A stretch of DNA of 64,000 bases from Comamonas thiooxydans (lineage in GTDB: Bacteria; Pseudomonadota; Gammaproteobacteria; Burkholderiales; Burkholderiaceae_C): NCBI RefSeq assembly GCF_002157685.2, contig NZ_AP026738.1, positions 682,001 through 746,000 of the forward strand. Direction: 5' to 3'. Shown here piece after piece: positions 42,402 to 52,046 of this stretch (position 1 is the first letter of the stretch; the number at the start of each line of letters is the position of its first letter). The translations under genes and the position numbers were made by a program. Below the pieces are notes generated by a model. The model saw nothing but the letters and a program-made list of their open reading frames with translations. It searched no databases and was not told the DNA's origin.

Positions 42402-43319
42402 TTACGTAGGCAGCGCCGCCTTGTCGTGGGCAATGCCGCTGCGCACATGGCCCGAGGGAACATGCCCGGCCGCATTGCGCACATGGCCGGTCTGGTCGTC
42501 GAAGAAGAAATCGGGCTCGAACTCGCGCAGAAACCCGCCCTTGGCCAGTCCGCCGAGGAACATGGCTTCATCGACATCGATCTTCCAGTCCATCAGCGTA
42601 TTCAGCGCGCGTTCATGGGCCGGGGCGCTGCGCGCCGTGACCAGGGCCGTGCGCACGCGCATGCCGGCCACATCGGCCTGCTGCAGCCGGTGCAGGGCGG
42701 CCAGCAGCGGCTTGAACGGGCCTTCGGGCAGTGGCTGGGCGGCTTTCTCCAGCTCATGCTGCTGGAAAGCCTCCAGGCCCTGGGCCTGGAAGATGCGCTC
42801 GGCCTCGTCGGAAAACAGCACGGCATCGCCGTCGAAAGCGATGCGCACTTCGCGGGGATGGCTGCTGCTGGCACGCATGGAGTCGGTGAACACATGGGCG
42901 GCCGGGTAGCCCAGCTGCAGTGCCTGGGTCACGTCGTCGGCATTCGCCGACAGAAACAGCTGGGCTCCCAGCGGGCGCAGATAGCCGAAGGGGTCGCGTC
43001 CTTGGGTGAACACGCCGCGCTGTATGGAGTGCAGGCCGTGGGCCTGGGCAGAGCGGAAGACGCGCATGCCGCTGACGGGGTCGTTGCGCGAGAGCAGCAC
43101 CACTTCCACATGCTGCTGTGCCTCGGTGTTGAAGGCCAGCAGCTTCTTGACCAGCGAGAAGGCCACGCCGGGCGCGGCAGGCACGTTGAGCCGCTCGCGC
43201 TGCAGGCGCAGATAGCTCGCCGGGTCGCTGTCCTCGAAGAGGCGGTTTTCCTCCTCGAAATCGAACAGGGCTCGCGAGGAGATGGCAACGACGAGCTTGT
43301 CGTTCAGGGTCATGGCCAT
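42402..43319 (-). CDS. 5'-nucleotidase (cytosolic cN-I-like family)
   Basis: A 305-residue protein resembling the bacterial members of the cN-I 5'-nucleotidase family (Pfam 5-nucleotidase). Recognisable segments are LVVAISSRALFDFEEEN, LVKKLLAFN, VEVVLLSRNDPVSGMRVFRS, IAFDGDAVLFSDEAE (HAD-like acidic motif) and EAMFLGGLAKGGFLREFEPDFFFDDQ-type ending. It would dephosphorylate nucleoside monophosphates in the cytoplasm. It is monocistronic, and no regulatory site was seen. Confidence 0.82.
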   Translation of the reverse strand: MAMTLNDKLVVAISSRALFDFEEENRLFEDSDPASYLRLQRERLNVPAAPGVAFSLVKKLLAFNTEAQQHVEVVLLSRNDPVSGMRVFRSAQAHGLHSIQRGVFTQGRDPFGYLRPLGAQLFLSANADDVTQALQLGYPAAHVFTDSMRASSSHPREVRIAFDGDAVLFSDEAERIFQAQGLEAFQQHELEKAAQPLPEGPFKPLLAALHRLQQADVAGMRVRTALVTARSAPAHERALNTLMDWKIDVDEAMFLGGLAKGGFLREFEPDFFFDDQTGHVRNAAGHVPSGHVRSGIAHDKAALPT

Positions 43320-43380
43320 GGCGGTACGGCTTTAAGCGGATGTGCAGACAAGCTCCGATGATACGCAGGCCGCCTGGCCC

Positions 43381-44583
43381 TCACCAGTTGGCTTCGCGCT
43401 CGGGCGTGGCACTGATGTGGTGTATGGACAGATCGGCCCCGTCGAACTCCTGCTCCTGGCTCAGGCGCAGCCCCATGGTCTTCTTGAGCAGGCCGTAGAC
43501 CAGCAGACCGCCCAGCGCGGCCCAGGCCACGCCCATCAGCGTGCCTATGAGCTGGGCCAGCGGATGCACGCCGCCAAGCCCGCCCAGCGCCTGCGTGCCG
43601 AAGATGCCGGCCGCAATGCCGCCCCAGGCACCGCACAGACCGTGCAGCGGCCACACGCCCAGCACATCGTCGATCTTCCATTTGTTCTGCGTCAGCGTGA
43701 ACATGAAGACAAAGATGGCGCCTGCGGCAGCCCCCACGACGAGGGCCCCCAGAGGATGCATCAGATCCGAGCCCGCGCAGACGGCGACCAGGCCGGCCAG
43801 CGGGCCGTTGTGCACAAAACCCGGGTCGTTTTTGCCCACTGCCAGGGCTGCCAGCGTGCCGCCCACCATGGCCATCAGCGAATTCACGGCGACCAGGCCG
43901 GAGATCTTGTCCAGGTTCTGGGCACTCATCACATTGAAGCCGAACCAGCCCACGATCAGAATCCAGGCGCCCAGCGCCAGAAAAGGAATGCTGGAGGGTG
44001 GTGTGGCGGCAATCGCTCCGCCCTGGCGGTAACGGTTGCGGCGCGGGCCCAGCAGCAGCACGGCTCCCAGGGCGATCCAGCCGCCCACGGCGTGCACCAC
44101 CACGCTGCCGGCAAAGTCATGGAACTCGGAGCCGGTCAGCGCCTTGATCCAGGCCTGGACGCCGAAATGCTGGTTCCAGGCAATGCCCTCGAAGAAGGGA
44201 TAGATCAGGCCCACGATCATGGCCGTGGCGATCAGCTGGGGCCAGAACTTGGCGCGCTCGGCAATGCCGCCCGAGATGATGGCGGGAATGGCGGCGGCAA
44301 AGGTCAGCAGAAAGAAGAACTTGACCAGGCCGTAGCCGTTGAGCGCAGCGAGCTGCTCGGCGCCCACGAAAAAGTGCGTGCCGTAGGCCACGCCATAGCC
44401 GAGAGCGAAATAGACCACGGTGGAGACCGAGAAGTCGACCAGGATCTTGACCAGGGCATTGACCTGGTTCTTGCGGCGCACGGTGCCCAGCTCCAGAAAA
44501 GCGAAACCGGCGTGCATGGCCAGGACCATGACGGCGCCCATCAGAATGAACAGGGCATCCGCGCCCTGTTTTAGTGCTTGCAT
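43381..44583 (-). CDS. amtB: ammonium channel AmtB
   Basis: A 400-residue Amt/Rh channel with about 11 membrane segments. Signature regions include ADALFILMGAVMVLAMHAGFAFLE, the DFAGSVVVHAVGG block (periplasmic gate and conserved His), GFNVMSAQN, and HPLGALVVGAAAG with GLCGAWGGIAAGIFG near the second conserved His. It conducts ammonium across the inner membrane. The usual partner glnK is not adjacent; the neighbour upstream is gspF. A sigma-54 promoter candidate lies 74-90 bases upstream, so nitrogen limitation is the likely signal. Confidence 0.95.
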   Translation of the reverse strand: MQALKQGADALFILMGAVMVLAMHAGFAFLELGTVRRKNQVNALVKILVDFSVSTVVYFALGYGVAYGTHFFVGAEQLAALNGYGLVKFFFLLTFAAAIPAIISGGIAERAKFWPQLIATAMIVGLIYPFFEGIAWNQHFGVQAWIKALTGSEFHDFAGSVVVHAVGGWIALGAVLLLGPRRNRYRQGGAIAATPPSSIPFLALGAWILIVGWFGFNVMSAQNLDKISGLVAVNSLMAMVGGTLAALAVGKNDPGFVHNGPLAGLVAVCAGSDLMHPLGALVVGAAAGAIFVFMFTLTQNKWKIDDVLGVWPLHGLCGAWGGIAAGIFGTQALGGLGGVHPLAQLIGTLMGVAWAALGGLLVYGLLKKTMGLRLSQEQEFDGADLSIHHISATPEREANW

Positions 44584-44656
44584 GAAAACGCTCCAGCTGA
44601 AATTTGCTATTTATTGGTGCGAAATTGAGGGAAATACCCGCAATGCACTAAAAGAA

Positions 44657-44673
44657 AGCAAGAATTGCGCCAA
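44657..44673 (-). promoter_or_regulatory. probable sigma-54 promoter of amtB
   Basis: On the minus strand TTGGCGCAATTCTTGCT has GG and GC at the required spacing and differs from the consensus at two inner positions. The predicted transcript start is near 44647, giving a leader of about 64 bases before amtB. No NtrC enhancer was firmly identified. Confidence 0.6.
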
Positions 44674-44682
44674 GCTGGAGTG

Positions 44683-44716
44683 GGCGCTTCCGCACCGCTG
44701 CGGGCGCGGAAGCGCC
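44683..44716 (-). terminator. strong hairpin overlapping the gspF stop
   Basis: An 11-pair stem, GGCGCTTCCGC (44683-44693) with GCGGAAGCGCC (44706-44716), begins at the gspF stop codon. There is no T-run after it on the minus strand, so termination efficiency is uncertain. It lies just upstream of the amtB promoter and may insulate it. Confidence 0.45.
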
Positions 44717-45939
44717 TATTTGACGAACTGGTTGAGCTGGATGATGGGCATGAGCACGGCCAGCACGATGAGCATGACCACCAGTCCCATGACGGCGATG
44801 AGCAGCGGCTCGAGGATCGTGGCCAGGTGCATGGCGCGGCGCTGGACCTCGGTGGACAGCTGGGTGGCGGCACGCTGCAGCATCAGCGGTAGCTGGCCCG
44901 TCTGCTCGCCCAGCCGGGCGAACATGGCGACCAGGCCCGGAAAGCGCTTCTTCTGAGCCAGGGCCGAGGCCAGTGGCGCGCCTTCGCGCACCAGTACCAG
45001 GGCATCCATGGCATCGGCGCGCAGGGCGCGGTTGTTCAGCGTCTCGGCCGCGGCCTGCAAGGCCTTGAGAATGGGCACGCCCGCTCCGGCCAACATGGCC
45101 AGGGTGCCGGCAAAGCGCGCCGCGTTATAGCTGCGCGAGAGCCGGCCTATGAGCGGCAGACGCAGCCACTGGGCATCGAAGCGCTCGCGGAATGCCTCGT
45201 TCCTGAGCGCCAGCCGAAAGCCCACGGCAGCCAGCAGCAGCACGGCCAGCATGAACCAGCCGTAGTGGCGCACAAAGTCGCTGATGCCGAGCATGACCAC
45301 GGTGAGAAACGGCAGCGCACGCTTGGTGCCGGCAAACACGCCGGCCACCTGCGGCACCACATAGCTGACCAGAAAGATCACGATGACGATGGCCACCAGC
45401 GTCACGATGGCTGGATACAGCGAGGCGCCGATGAGCTTGGATTGCAATGCCTGGCGCGCCTCCAGGTCGTCGGCCAGGTTTTCCAGCACCGGACCCAGAC
45501 TGCCGCTGGATTCGCCGGCGCCGATCACGGCGCAGAAGATATCGGAAAACTCGCGCGGATGCTGTTCCAGCGCCCTGGCAAAGCTGGAGCCGGCATTGAC
45601 CTCGGCCCTCAGCGCTGCAACCAACTGATGCTGGCGTTCGTCCTCGGCTTCCTCGGACAGCGCGGCCAGTGCGCGCTCTATGGGCAGGCCGGAGCTGACC
45701 AGGCCCGAGAGCTGGCGGGTCCATACCGCGAGGCTGGTGGAGTTGAAGACCGGGCGCGTGAACCATCCGGAAGCGCCGGTGCGGCCCTGGCCCTTGCCTG
45801 CGGCGACGGGCTCGACCTGCAGCGGCACCAGGGCCTGGCTGCGCAGCTGGCTGCGCGCGGCACGGGCGTTGTCGGCTTCCAGGGTGCCCTTGCGGGTCTG
45901 GCCCTGGGCATCCAGGGCTTCAAAGGTAAAGGCGGGCAT
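44716..45939 (-). CDS. gspF: type II secretion inner-membrane protein GspF
   Basis: A 407-residue GspF/PilC-family protein: N-terminal MPAFTFEALDAQGQTRKGTLEADNA, two T2SSF domains each of about 120 residues, and three membrane segments (near 170-190, 220-240 and 375-395). The second domain has PFLTVVMLGISDF-type sequence and the final helix MGLVVMLIVLAVLMPIIQLNQF. GspF anchors the GspE-GspL assembly platform. Unlike most T2SS loci it is alone, 7.3 kb from the rest of the gsp genes, but on the same strand. Confidence 0.92.
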   Translation of the reverse strand: MPAFTFEALDAQGQTRKGTLEADNARAARSQLRSQALVPLQVEPVAAGKGQGRTGASGWFTRPVFNSTSLAVWTRQLSGLVSSGLPIERALAALSEEAEDERQHQLVAALRAEVNAGSSFARALEQHPREFSDIFCAVIGAGESSGSLGPVLENLADDLEARQALQSKLIGASLYPAIVTLVAIVIVIFLVSYVVPQVAGVFAGTKRALPFLTVVMLGISDFVRHYGWFMLAVLLLAAVGFRLALRNEAFRERFDAQWLRLPLIGRLSRSYNAARFAGTLAMLAGAGVPILKALQAAAETLNNRALRADAMDALVLVREGAPLASALAQKKRFPGLVAMFARLGEQTGQLPLMLQRAATQLSTEVQRRAMHLATILEPLLIAVMGLVVMLIVLAVLMPIIQLNQFVK

Positions 45940-46099
45940 GCGCGAATCGATCTGACGGGTGAGGGGTTAATGCAGATAGTAGCGACTAATGATGTCAGCA
46001 CTTCGGCGTTTGAGAGAGCGAGCCCGGCTTGACGCAGGTCATGACTGCCGCGGCCGGGCTCGGCACAATGGTCTGCCGATTCAAGAATGCGAGGTTTCG

Positions 46100-46849
46100 A
46101 TGCTCAAGGACAAGGTTGCATTGGTGACGGGGGCTGCATCCGGCATAGGCCGCTGTGTGGCGCTGACATGGGCCAGGGAAGGCGCGCGCGTGGTGCTGGC
46201 CGACCTCAACGAGGAGCAGGGCCAGGAGACCGCAGCCCTGGTGCGCGAGCTGGGCGCAGAGGCACAGTATCTGCGCGCCGACGCCGGCAGCGCGGCGGAC
46301 CATGAAGCGCTGGTGGCCTTGACCATGCGCCACTTCGGCCGCCTGGACGTGGCCTGCAACAACGCCGGCATCGGCGGCGTCAGCGCGCCCACGGCCGACT
46401 ATCCGCTGGATGCCTGGGAGCAGGTGCTGCGCGTCAATCTCTCTGGCGTCTTCTATGCCTGCAAATACCAGATAGCCGCCATGCTGCAGGGCGGCGGCGG
46501 CTCCATCATCAATATGGCGTCCATCCTCGGTGCCGTGGGCTTTGCCAACTCTGCGGCCTATACAGCCGCCAAGCATGGCGTGCTGGGTCTGACCAAGGCG
46601 GCAGCACTCGAATATTCGGCCAGGGGCGTGCGCGTCAATGCCGTGGGACCGGGCTTTATCCAGACCCCCATGATCAGCGGTCTGGAGCAGGATCCGGCCA
46701 CGCATGCGGCGCTGGTGGCGGCCCATCCCATGGGGCGCCTGGGCCAGCCCGAAGAGATTGCCGAGCTGGTGGCCTGGCTGGCCAGTGACCGCGCGTCGTT
46801 TGTGACGGGCGCTTATTACCCGGTCGACGGCGGTTACTTGGCGCGCTGA
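46100..46849 (+). CDS. SDR family oxidoreductase
   Basis: A 249-residue classical short-chain dehydrogenase/reductase. The cofactor motif TGAASGIG is at about residues 11-18, Asp after the second strand (VLADLNEEQ) suggests NAD, followed by NNAGIGG, the catalytic Ser (NMASILG), YxxxK (YTAAK) and the PGFIQTPM segment. The substrate cannot be deduced. ATG 46100 is the family start; an upstream in-frame extension is unlikely. It is a single gene between gspF and a convergent glutathione transferase. Confidence 0.9.
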   Translation: MLKDKVALVTGAASGIGRCVALTWAREGARVVLADLNEEQGQETAALVRELGAEAQYLRADAGSAADHEALVALTMRHFGRLDVACNNAGIGGVSAPTADYPLDAWEQVLRVNLSGVFYACKYQIAAMLQGGGGSIINMASILGAVGFANSAAYTAAKHGVLGLTKAAALEYSARGVRVNAVGPGFIQTPMISGLEQDPATHAALVAAHPMGRLGQPEEIAELVAWLASDRASFVTGAYYPVDGGYLAR

Positions 46850-46857
46850 GTGGTTTG

Positions 46858-46920
46858 CAGCGGTTTGCTATAGGTTTTGATTGCCCTGCGCTTGACTGGC
46901 AGGCGCTACGGGCGAAAACC
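46858..46920. repeat. hairpin repeat between convergent SDR and GST genes
   Basis: GGTTTTGATTGCCC pairs with GGGCGAAAACC around a GCGCTT/GGCGC core. It is a member of the AGCT/GCGCTT repeat family and probably terminates both genes. Confidence 0.5.
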
Positions 46921-47577
46921 TTAAACGACTGGCGCCATGGCTGCGGCTTGCATATCGCCGTCGATCTCGTCGGCGCGCACCGAGGCTGCACGCTGCAGCA
47001 GCGGCGTGGCATAGGCCTCGAATTCGGGCCGCTTGGGCAAGCTGCCATCCATCATGCTCCAGCCGATATAGCTGGCCAGATACAGATCGGCGGCTGTGAA
47101 GTGGTCGCCGCATACATAGCGTTTGCCGGCCACCGCATGCAGCAAGGTGTTCAGCACGTCGTCAAAGCGGCCAAAGCCCGCGCTCATGGCCTGCTGATGA
47201 GTTTGCGATTGCAGCCAGCCTTCGTTGCGGGCGGTTGTGACGGCCTCCACCGGCCCGGCGACAAAGAACAGCCAGCGAAAGTAGCTGGCGCGCTCCGTGC
47301 TGCCCATCGCCGGGGCCAGTCGTTTCTCGGGGAAAAGCTCGGCCAGATAGGCGAGGATGGCTCCGGTCTCGGTGACCACGGCATCGCCATGCTGCAGCGC
47401 CGGGACCTTGCCCATGGGGTTGATGGACAGGTACTCGGGCGACTTCATCTCGGGCCCGAATTCCAGGTCAACGGTTTCATAGTCGGCACCGCATTCCTCC
47501 AGCATCCAGCGCACCATGCGGGCGCGTGATCTGGGGTTGCTGAAAAAGCGCAGCTTGGGCTGTTGAGATGTGGACAT
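46921..47577 (-). CDS. glutathione S-transferase family protein
   Basis: A 218-residue protein with a thioredoxin-like N-terminal domain (LRFFSNPRSRARMVRWMLEE, then the glutathione-binding GKVPALQHGDAVVTETGAIL with the TETGAI motif near residue 65) and an all-helical C-terminal domain containing GDHFTAADLYLASYIGW. The substrate is unknown. AAGGAG precedes ATG 47577. It is 93 bases downstream of a WYL regulator on the same strand, which may control it. Confidence 0.9.
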   Translation of the reverse strand: MSTSQQPKLRFFSNPRSRARMVRWMLEECGADYETVDLEFGPEMKSPEYLSINPMGKVPALQHGDAVVTETGAILAYLAELFPEKRLAPAMGSTERASYFRWLFFVAGPVEAVTTARNEGWLQSQTHQQAMSAGFGRFDDVLNTLLHAVAGKRYVCGDHFTAADLYLASYIGWSMMDGSLPKRPEFEAYATPLLQRAASVRADEIDGDMQAAAMAPVV

Positions 47578-47670
47578 TGCGGCTCTCCTTGGCGGGTTGT
47601 TGTGACATGGCAAAAACGCCATGCAGCCAATGTAGGAGTGGGGGCTGACAGTTTCTGTCAGCAGCGCCTC

Positions 47671-48360
47671 TCAATCCAGCGTGTAGCCGGTTTCGTCCAG
47701 CCAGCGCTGTATCAGCGCCTGGCGCCTTTGTGGATAGCGTTCGCCCAGATCCTCCAGCGCATCCACGCGGTCGGCGCGAAAGTGACGAAAGGCCTGGCGC
47801 AACTCGCACCAGGCCGACACCACGCGGCTGCGCTCGAAATAGGCCATGGCAAACGGCCAGATCCGGCGCTGGCTTGGCACGCCATGCTGGTCACGGTAGT
47901 GCAGCACGACCTTGTGTTCGGCGCGGATGGCGCGGCGCAGCGCGGCCTGCCAGGGCTCGGCCGGTGGGTCTGTCTGCATATTGGGAACCAGCAGACCGCT
48001 GGTGTCGACGGCGATACGCAGCTCCAGCGGCAGCGCCGAGCGTATGCGGTCCATGGCGGCGGTGGCGGCCTGGGCCAGTTGCGGATCGGCCTGCAGGCTG
48101 GCCCAGCGAGCGCCCAGCAGCAGCGCCTCCAGCTCGTCGGCGTTGAACATCAGAGGGGGCAGCAAAAAGCCGGGCCGCATCTCGAAGCCTATGCCGGGGT
48201 CGCCCAGAATGTCGGCGCCCTGAGTACGCAAGGTGGCGATGTCGCGGTACAGCGTGCGCAGGCTGACGCCCAGCGCCTGGGCCAGCTCGGGCCCGGTCTG
48301 CGGCTGACGGGCGCGGCGCAGCGTATCCAGCAATTGCAGCAGACGGGCGGAGCGGCTCAT
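47671..48360 (-). CDS. WYL-domain transcriptional regulator (YafY type)
   Basis: A 229-residue regulator with an N-terminal HTH_11 domain (RLLQLLDTLRRARQPQTGPELAQALGVSLRTLYRDIATL-like, residues 4-42) and a C-terminal WYL domain (VVLHYRDQHGVPSQRRIWPFAMAYFE..RVVSAWCEL). Such proteins bind a small molecule or nucleic acid through WYL. ATG 48360 is chosen over an in-frame upstream codon. It probably regulates the glutathione transferase gene downstream or itself; the effector is unknown. Confidence 0.87.
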   Translation of the reverse strand: MSRSARLLQLLDTLRRARQPQTGPELAQALGVSLRTLYRDIATLRTQGADILGDPGIGFEMRPGFLLPPLMFNADELEALLLGARWASLQADPQLAQAATAAMDRIRSALPLELRIAVDTSGLLVPNMQTDPPAEPWQAALRRAIRAEHKVVLHYRDQHGVPSQRRIWPFAMAYFERSRVVSAWCELRQAFRHFRADRVDALEDLGERYPQRRQALIQRWLDETGYTLD

Positions 48361-48427
48361 GGGCAAGATTTCAGAGGTGAACGACGCTGGAGTTTGGCAT
48401 GCTCTCATGCCAGTGCAGCCGGTTTGT

Positions 48428-48486
48428 CGTTATCCCTGAGCTTCCTCCTCCCGCGCAGCGAAAGAGGAGGGAGTTGCCAGGACCGC

Positions 48487-48490
<4 letters not shown>
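48428..48490. repeat. REP-like element at the 3' end of the LLM oxidoreductase gene
   Basis: TCCCGCGCAGCGAAAGAGG with flanking CTCC/GGAG arms parallels the nirB-nirD element (TCCCGCGAAGCGAGAGAGG), and both end in a CGCTCAGG or GGCTCAGG word. The right edge overlaps the stop codon of the gene at 48487. Confidence 0.55.
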
Positions 48491-49494
<1,004 letters not shown>

Positions 49495-49539
49495 GGCGTT
49501 TGATCTATATGATTTTGATAGCTTGCAGTGCTTTGTGAG

Positions 49540-49824
49540 TCAGCGCTTGCGGCCTACTTCACGTCCAAAGACAATGCCGACCAGCACGCCCCAGGCCAGC
49601 AGCACGGCGGCCATGGCGTAGTAGGTGCTGCCGGCCTGCATGGCGAATACCGAGCCCAGCAAGGCCACCAGCGCCGCCATGCGGATCACGCGGCGCAACT
49701 GGTCCACGGGCAGGCGGGCCTTGAGGTTGAACAGCACGGCAAGGCTGATGACAGCCAGGGCGATCAGCAGCAGAAACAGGTCGCCGCCATAGGGCTGGAC
49801 GGAGGTGCGAAGGTTTTCAAGCAT
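49540..49824 (-). CDS. small membrane protein of unknown function, 94 residues
   Basis: Three predicted membrane segments (about residues 15-33, 48-65, 68-85) with short basic loops and a C-terminal GREVGRKR. Not assigned to a family. It lies upstream of the LLM gene on the same strand; its 3' end runs into a repeat element that also forms the gap to that gene. Length and composition look genuine, but conservation could not be tested. Confidence 0.55.
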   Translation of the reverse strand: MLENLRTSVQPYGGDLFLLLIALAVISLAVLFNLKARLPVDQLRRVIRMAALVALLGSVFAMQAGSTYYAMAAVLLAWGVLVGIVFGREVGRKR

Positions 49825-49877
49825 GGCAACGATTCTGGCAAAGGCTCAATGACCGCTGCTGACTGAGGCCATGCATG

Positions 49878-49901
49878 AAAAAAGCCCACCGCGAGGTGGG
49901 C
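49878..49901 (-). terminator. terminator after the large lipoprotein gene
   Basis: GCCCACC (49884-49890) and GGTGGGC (49895-49901) enclose GCGA. On the minus strand this is followed by six T (complement of 49878-49883), 20 bases past the stop at 49921. Confidence 0.9.
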
Positions 49902-49920
49902 CTTGCTGCGATGCGGGGAG

Positions 49921-51873
49921 TCAGTTCAGGCCGAGGGCGGCAAGCAGCGCATCGGCGGCCGTGCCATTGAGCCGCTGCTGATTGCTGACCATCTGCTTGT
50001 CCCGATAGCCGACATAGGTGATACCGCCCCGTTCGACGAACAGGCGGTAGTTCTGGAAGTTGCTGGAATTGAGCTGGGTGGGCTCCTGTGCGAAGCGCAG
50101 CACCTTGGCATCTGCCTGCGTGGCGATGCTGTAATTGCTGACCAGGATCGTCTTGCAGGTGGACACTCCGTTGATGAACAGGGTCCGGCTGCTGGGCAAG
50201 GTGCTCATATCGCCCTCGCATTCATAAAAGTGCGCGCGCTGCTCGCCGCCGTTTTCAAGACCGACCATATAGCGCTTGTAGGCAGCGCTGCCATCGGGCT
50301 TGAGATAGTCGCGGCGGCTGACCAGCACGCGCGAGTTGTTGCCGTGCACATCGGCGGCCGAGACATTGGGCGCGAAGTCGCCGGCGTTCCAGGCGATGAA
50401 CTCCGCAAGCGTCGCGCTGCGCCAGGTGCTGGAGTCAGGGTTGTTCGGTGCGTCGGCACGGGGAATGGTGGCACGGTTGCCGTTGTTGCTCAGGTAGTAG
50501 TCGCTGCCGCCCAGGTCGGTGACGGTGCGATAGCTGAGCGTGGAGCCGGTGGGGAAGGTCGTTTCGGCGGGAACCTGATCGGGCCTGGGGCCCCAGTTGG
50601 AAAAGCTGCCATCGGCTGCGTCCTGCCAGGGGGCGGAACGGATCTCGGTGACGATATCGCGCATCTTCAGGCCGGCGATATTGCGCACGCTCTGCTTGGC
50701 CCTGCTGACCAGGCTCTTGCAATACAGGGATTCGGTTTCGCCGCTGGCGAGGCTGGTGACCTGCTGCACGAAATCGGTGGGGCAGGCAAACCATTCGCTG
50801 CCGGTCCAATAGATCTGCGGCCTTGTCCAGGGCTGCTCCTGGCCGCTGACCACGCGCTCGCGGAATTCCGTGAAATAGCGTTTGCCGTTGGCATCGGGCG
50901 TGTTCTGTTCGGCCGTGGCTTCGAAGGCGCGAATGTAGTAGTTGCTGGTGTCGGTAAAGCTGAGCCAGCGCAGCTGCGTGCTTGCCGTGGGGCCGCCGGC
51001 CTCGGGAGTGCTGGCTTGCGACTGCATGGCTGCGATCAGGCCCACATTGCCGGCCGTGACGCCCGAAGCGTTGGCAACTTGCCGGGCGGCGGTTTCCATG
51101 GCGGATTGCTTGTCCTTCATGGAGGTGCTGGTGTCGCTGAGGGCGGGGTTGTCCAGCACGGCCGTGGCCAGGGTTTGCAACTGCTGCAGCAGCACGCTGT
51201 TGACGGCGGCGTTGAGCTGCACCGAAGTCAGCGGCGCGCCGTCGACGCCTGTGGCACCGGCCGTGTTGGTGAGCTGGGTCTGGGTGGTCACCACGATCAG
51301 GCGCGCCATGGTGGCGGCCAGCTTGCCAGCGTCGCTGCTGTCCTGGGTGAAATCCGCCAGCGCCGAAGTACCCAGGCCCAGCTGGCTCTGGATGGCCGCT
51401 GCCGCATCGCTGGTGCTGCTGCCCGTGGCCTGGCTGTGCGCCTGAACCAGGGTGCTCAGCGGGCTGACGACGCCAGGCTGATCGGCGGGCGCTCGCAACA
51501 TGAAGGCCACGGGAACGGCGCCGGTGTCGGCATCGACGGAGTCCTTGGTGACCAGGCCCAGAATCGGGAACTTGCCCACATCGGCCTCGGGCACTTCCAG
51601 GCTCGCCTGACCGGCGGCATTGGTGACGGCACTGGGCTCCCCTGTGTCGCAGCTGCCGTTGTCGTTTCTGTCCATGCAGATCCTGACGTTTTGCAAGGCG
51701 CCGTCTATCACGGTGGTGGAGATCGACTTTGTGGCCGGAGCCGGGGCGGGCGACGGAGCAGTAGAAGCGCTGTCGCTGTCGCCACCGCAGCCGGCAATGG
51801 AGGCAATCAGGACCAGGGTGCCCAGGGACACTGAGCGGCGGATGAATGGTGTGGTGGTGGGTGTTTGTGACAT
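49921..51873 (-). CDS. large uncharacterised lipoprotein
   Basis: A 650-residue protein with signal peptide and lipobox (LIASIAGC, lipidated Cys near residue 29), then a Ser/Ala/Pro linker. Residues about 60-85 contain DRNDNGSCDTGEP, an Asp/Asn-rich loop resembling calcium-binding repeats, in a beta-rich segment that looks like a carboxypeptidase-regulatory-like fold. The middle (150-300) is helical and Ala/Thr-rich; the C-terminal half has several Cys (WFACPTDF, SLYCKS, FYECEGD, VSTCKT) and no recognised catalytic motif. It lies between the gspF and gsp main blocks, so secretion to the cell surface is a possibility only. Function unknown. Confidence 0.75.
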   Translation of the reverse strand: MSQTPTTTPFIRRSVSLGTLVLIASIAGCGGDSDSASTAPSPAPAPATKSISTTVIDGALQNVRICMDRNDNGSCDTGEPSAVTNAAGQASLEVPEADVGKFPILGLVTKDSVDADTGAVPVAFMLRAPADQPGVVSPLSTLVQAHSQATGSSTSDAAAAIQSQLGLGTSALADFTQDSSDAGKLAATMARLIVVTTQTQLTNTAGATGVDGAPLTSVQLNAAVNSVLLQQLQTLATAVLDNPALSDTSTSMKDKQSAMETAARQVANASGVTAGNVGLIAAMQSQASTPEAGGPTASTQLRWLSFTDTSNYYIRAFEATAEQNTPDANGKRYFTEFRERVVSGQEQPWTRPQIYWTGSEWFACPTDFVQQVTSLASGETESLYCKSLVSRAKQSVRNIAGLKMRDIVTEIRSAPWQDAADGSFSNWGPRPDQVPAETTFPTGSTLSYRTVTDLGGSDYYLSNNGNRATIPRADAPNNPDSSTWRSATLAEFIAWNAGDFAPNVSAADVHGNNSRVLVSRRDYLKPDGSAAYKRYMVGLENGGEQRAHFYECEGDMSTLPSSRTLFINGVSTCKTILVSNYSIATQADAKVLRFAQEPTQLNSSNFQNYRLFVERGGITYVGYRDKQMVSNQQRLNGTAADALLAALGLN

Positions 51874-52046
51874 GGCAGCCTTTGGTTGATGGAGTGGCTG
51901 CCGTTGTTTGTAAGCACTTGTTGTCGCGAAAACATCACCAAAATGGGTGAAGGGTTTGCAGCTATTTCAAAGTGTGAGTAAATGAAATGAATCCCCAGCG
52001 AAGCTCCATGAGGTGCTTGCTGTGGCGAGCCTTGGAAGGAGGCTCT

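Noticed and set aside
44584..44656. NtrC enhancer pair near amtB (TTGGTGC and GCACTAA)
   Set aside because: The half-sites are 24 bases apart, in the wrong relative arrangement, and lie downstream of the predicted transcript start.
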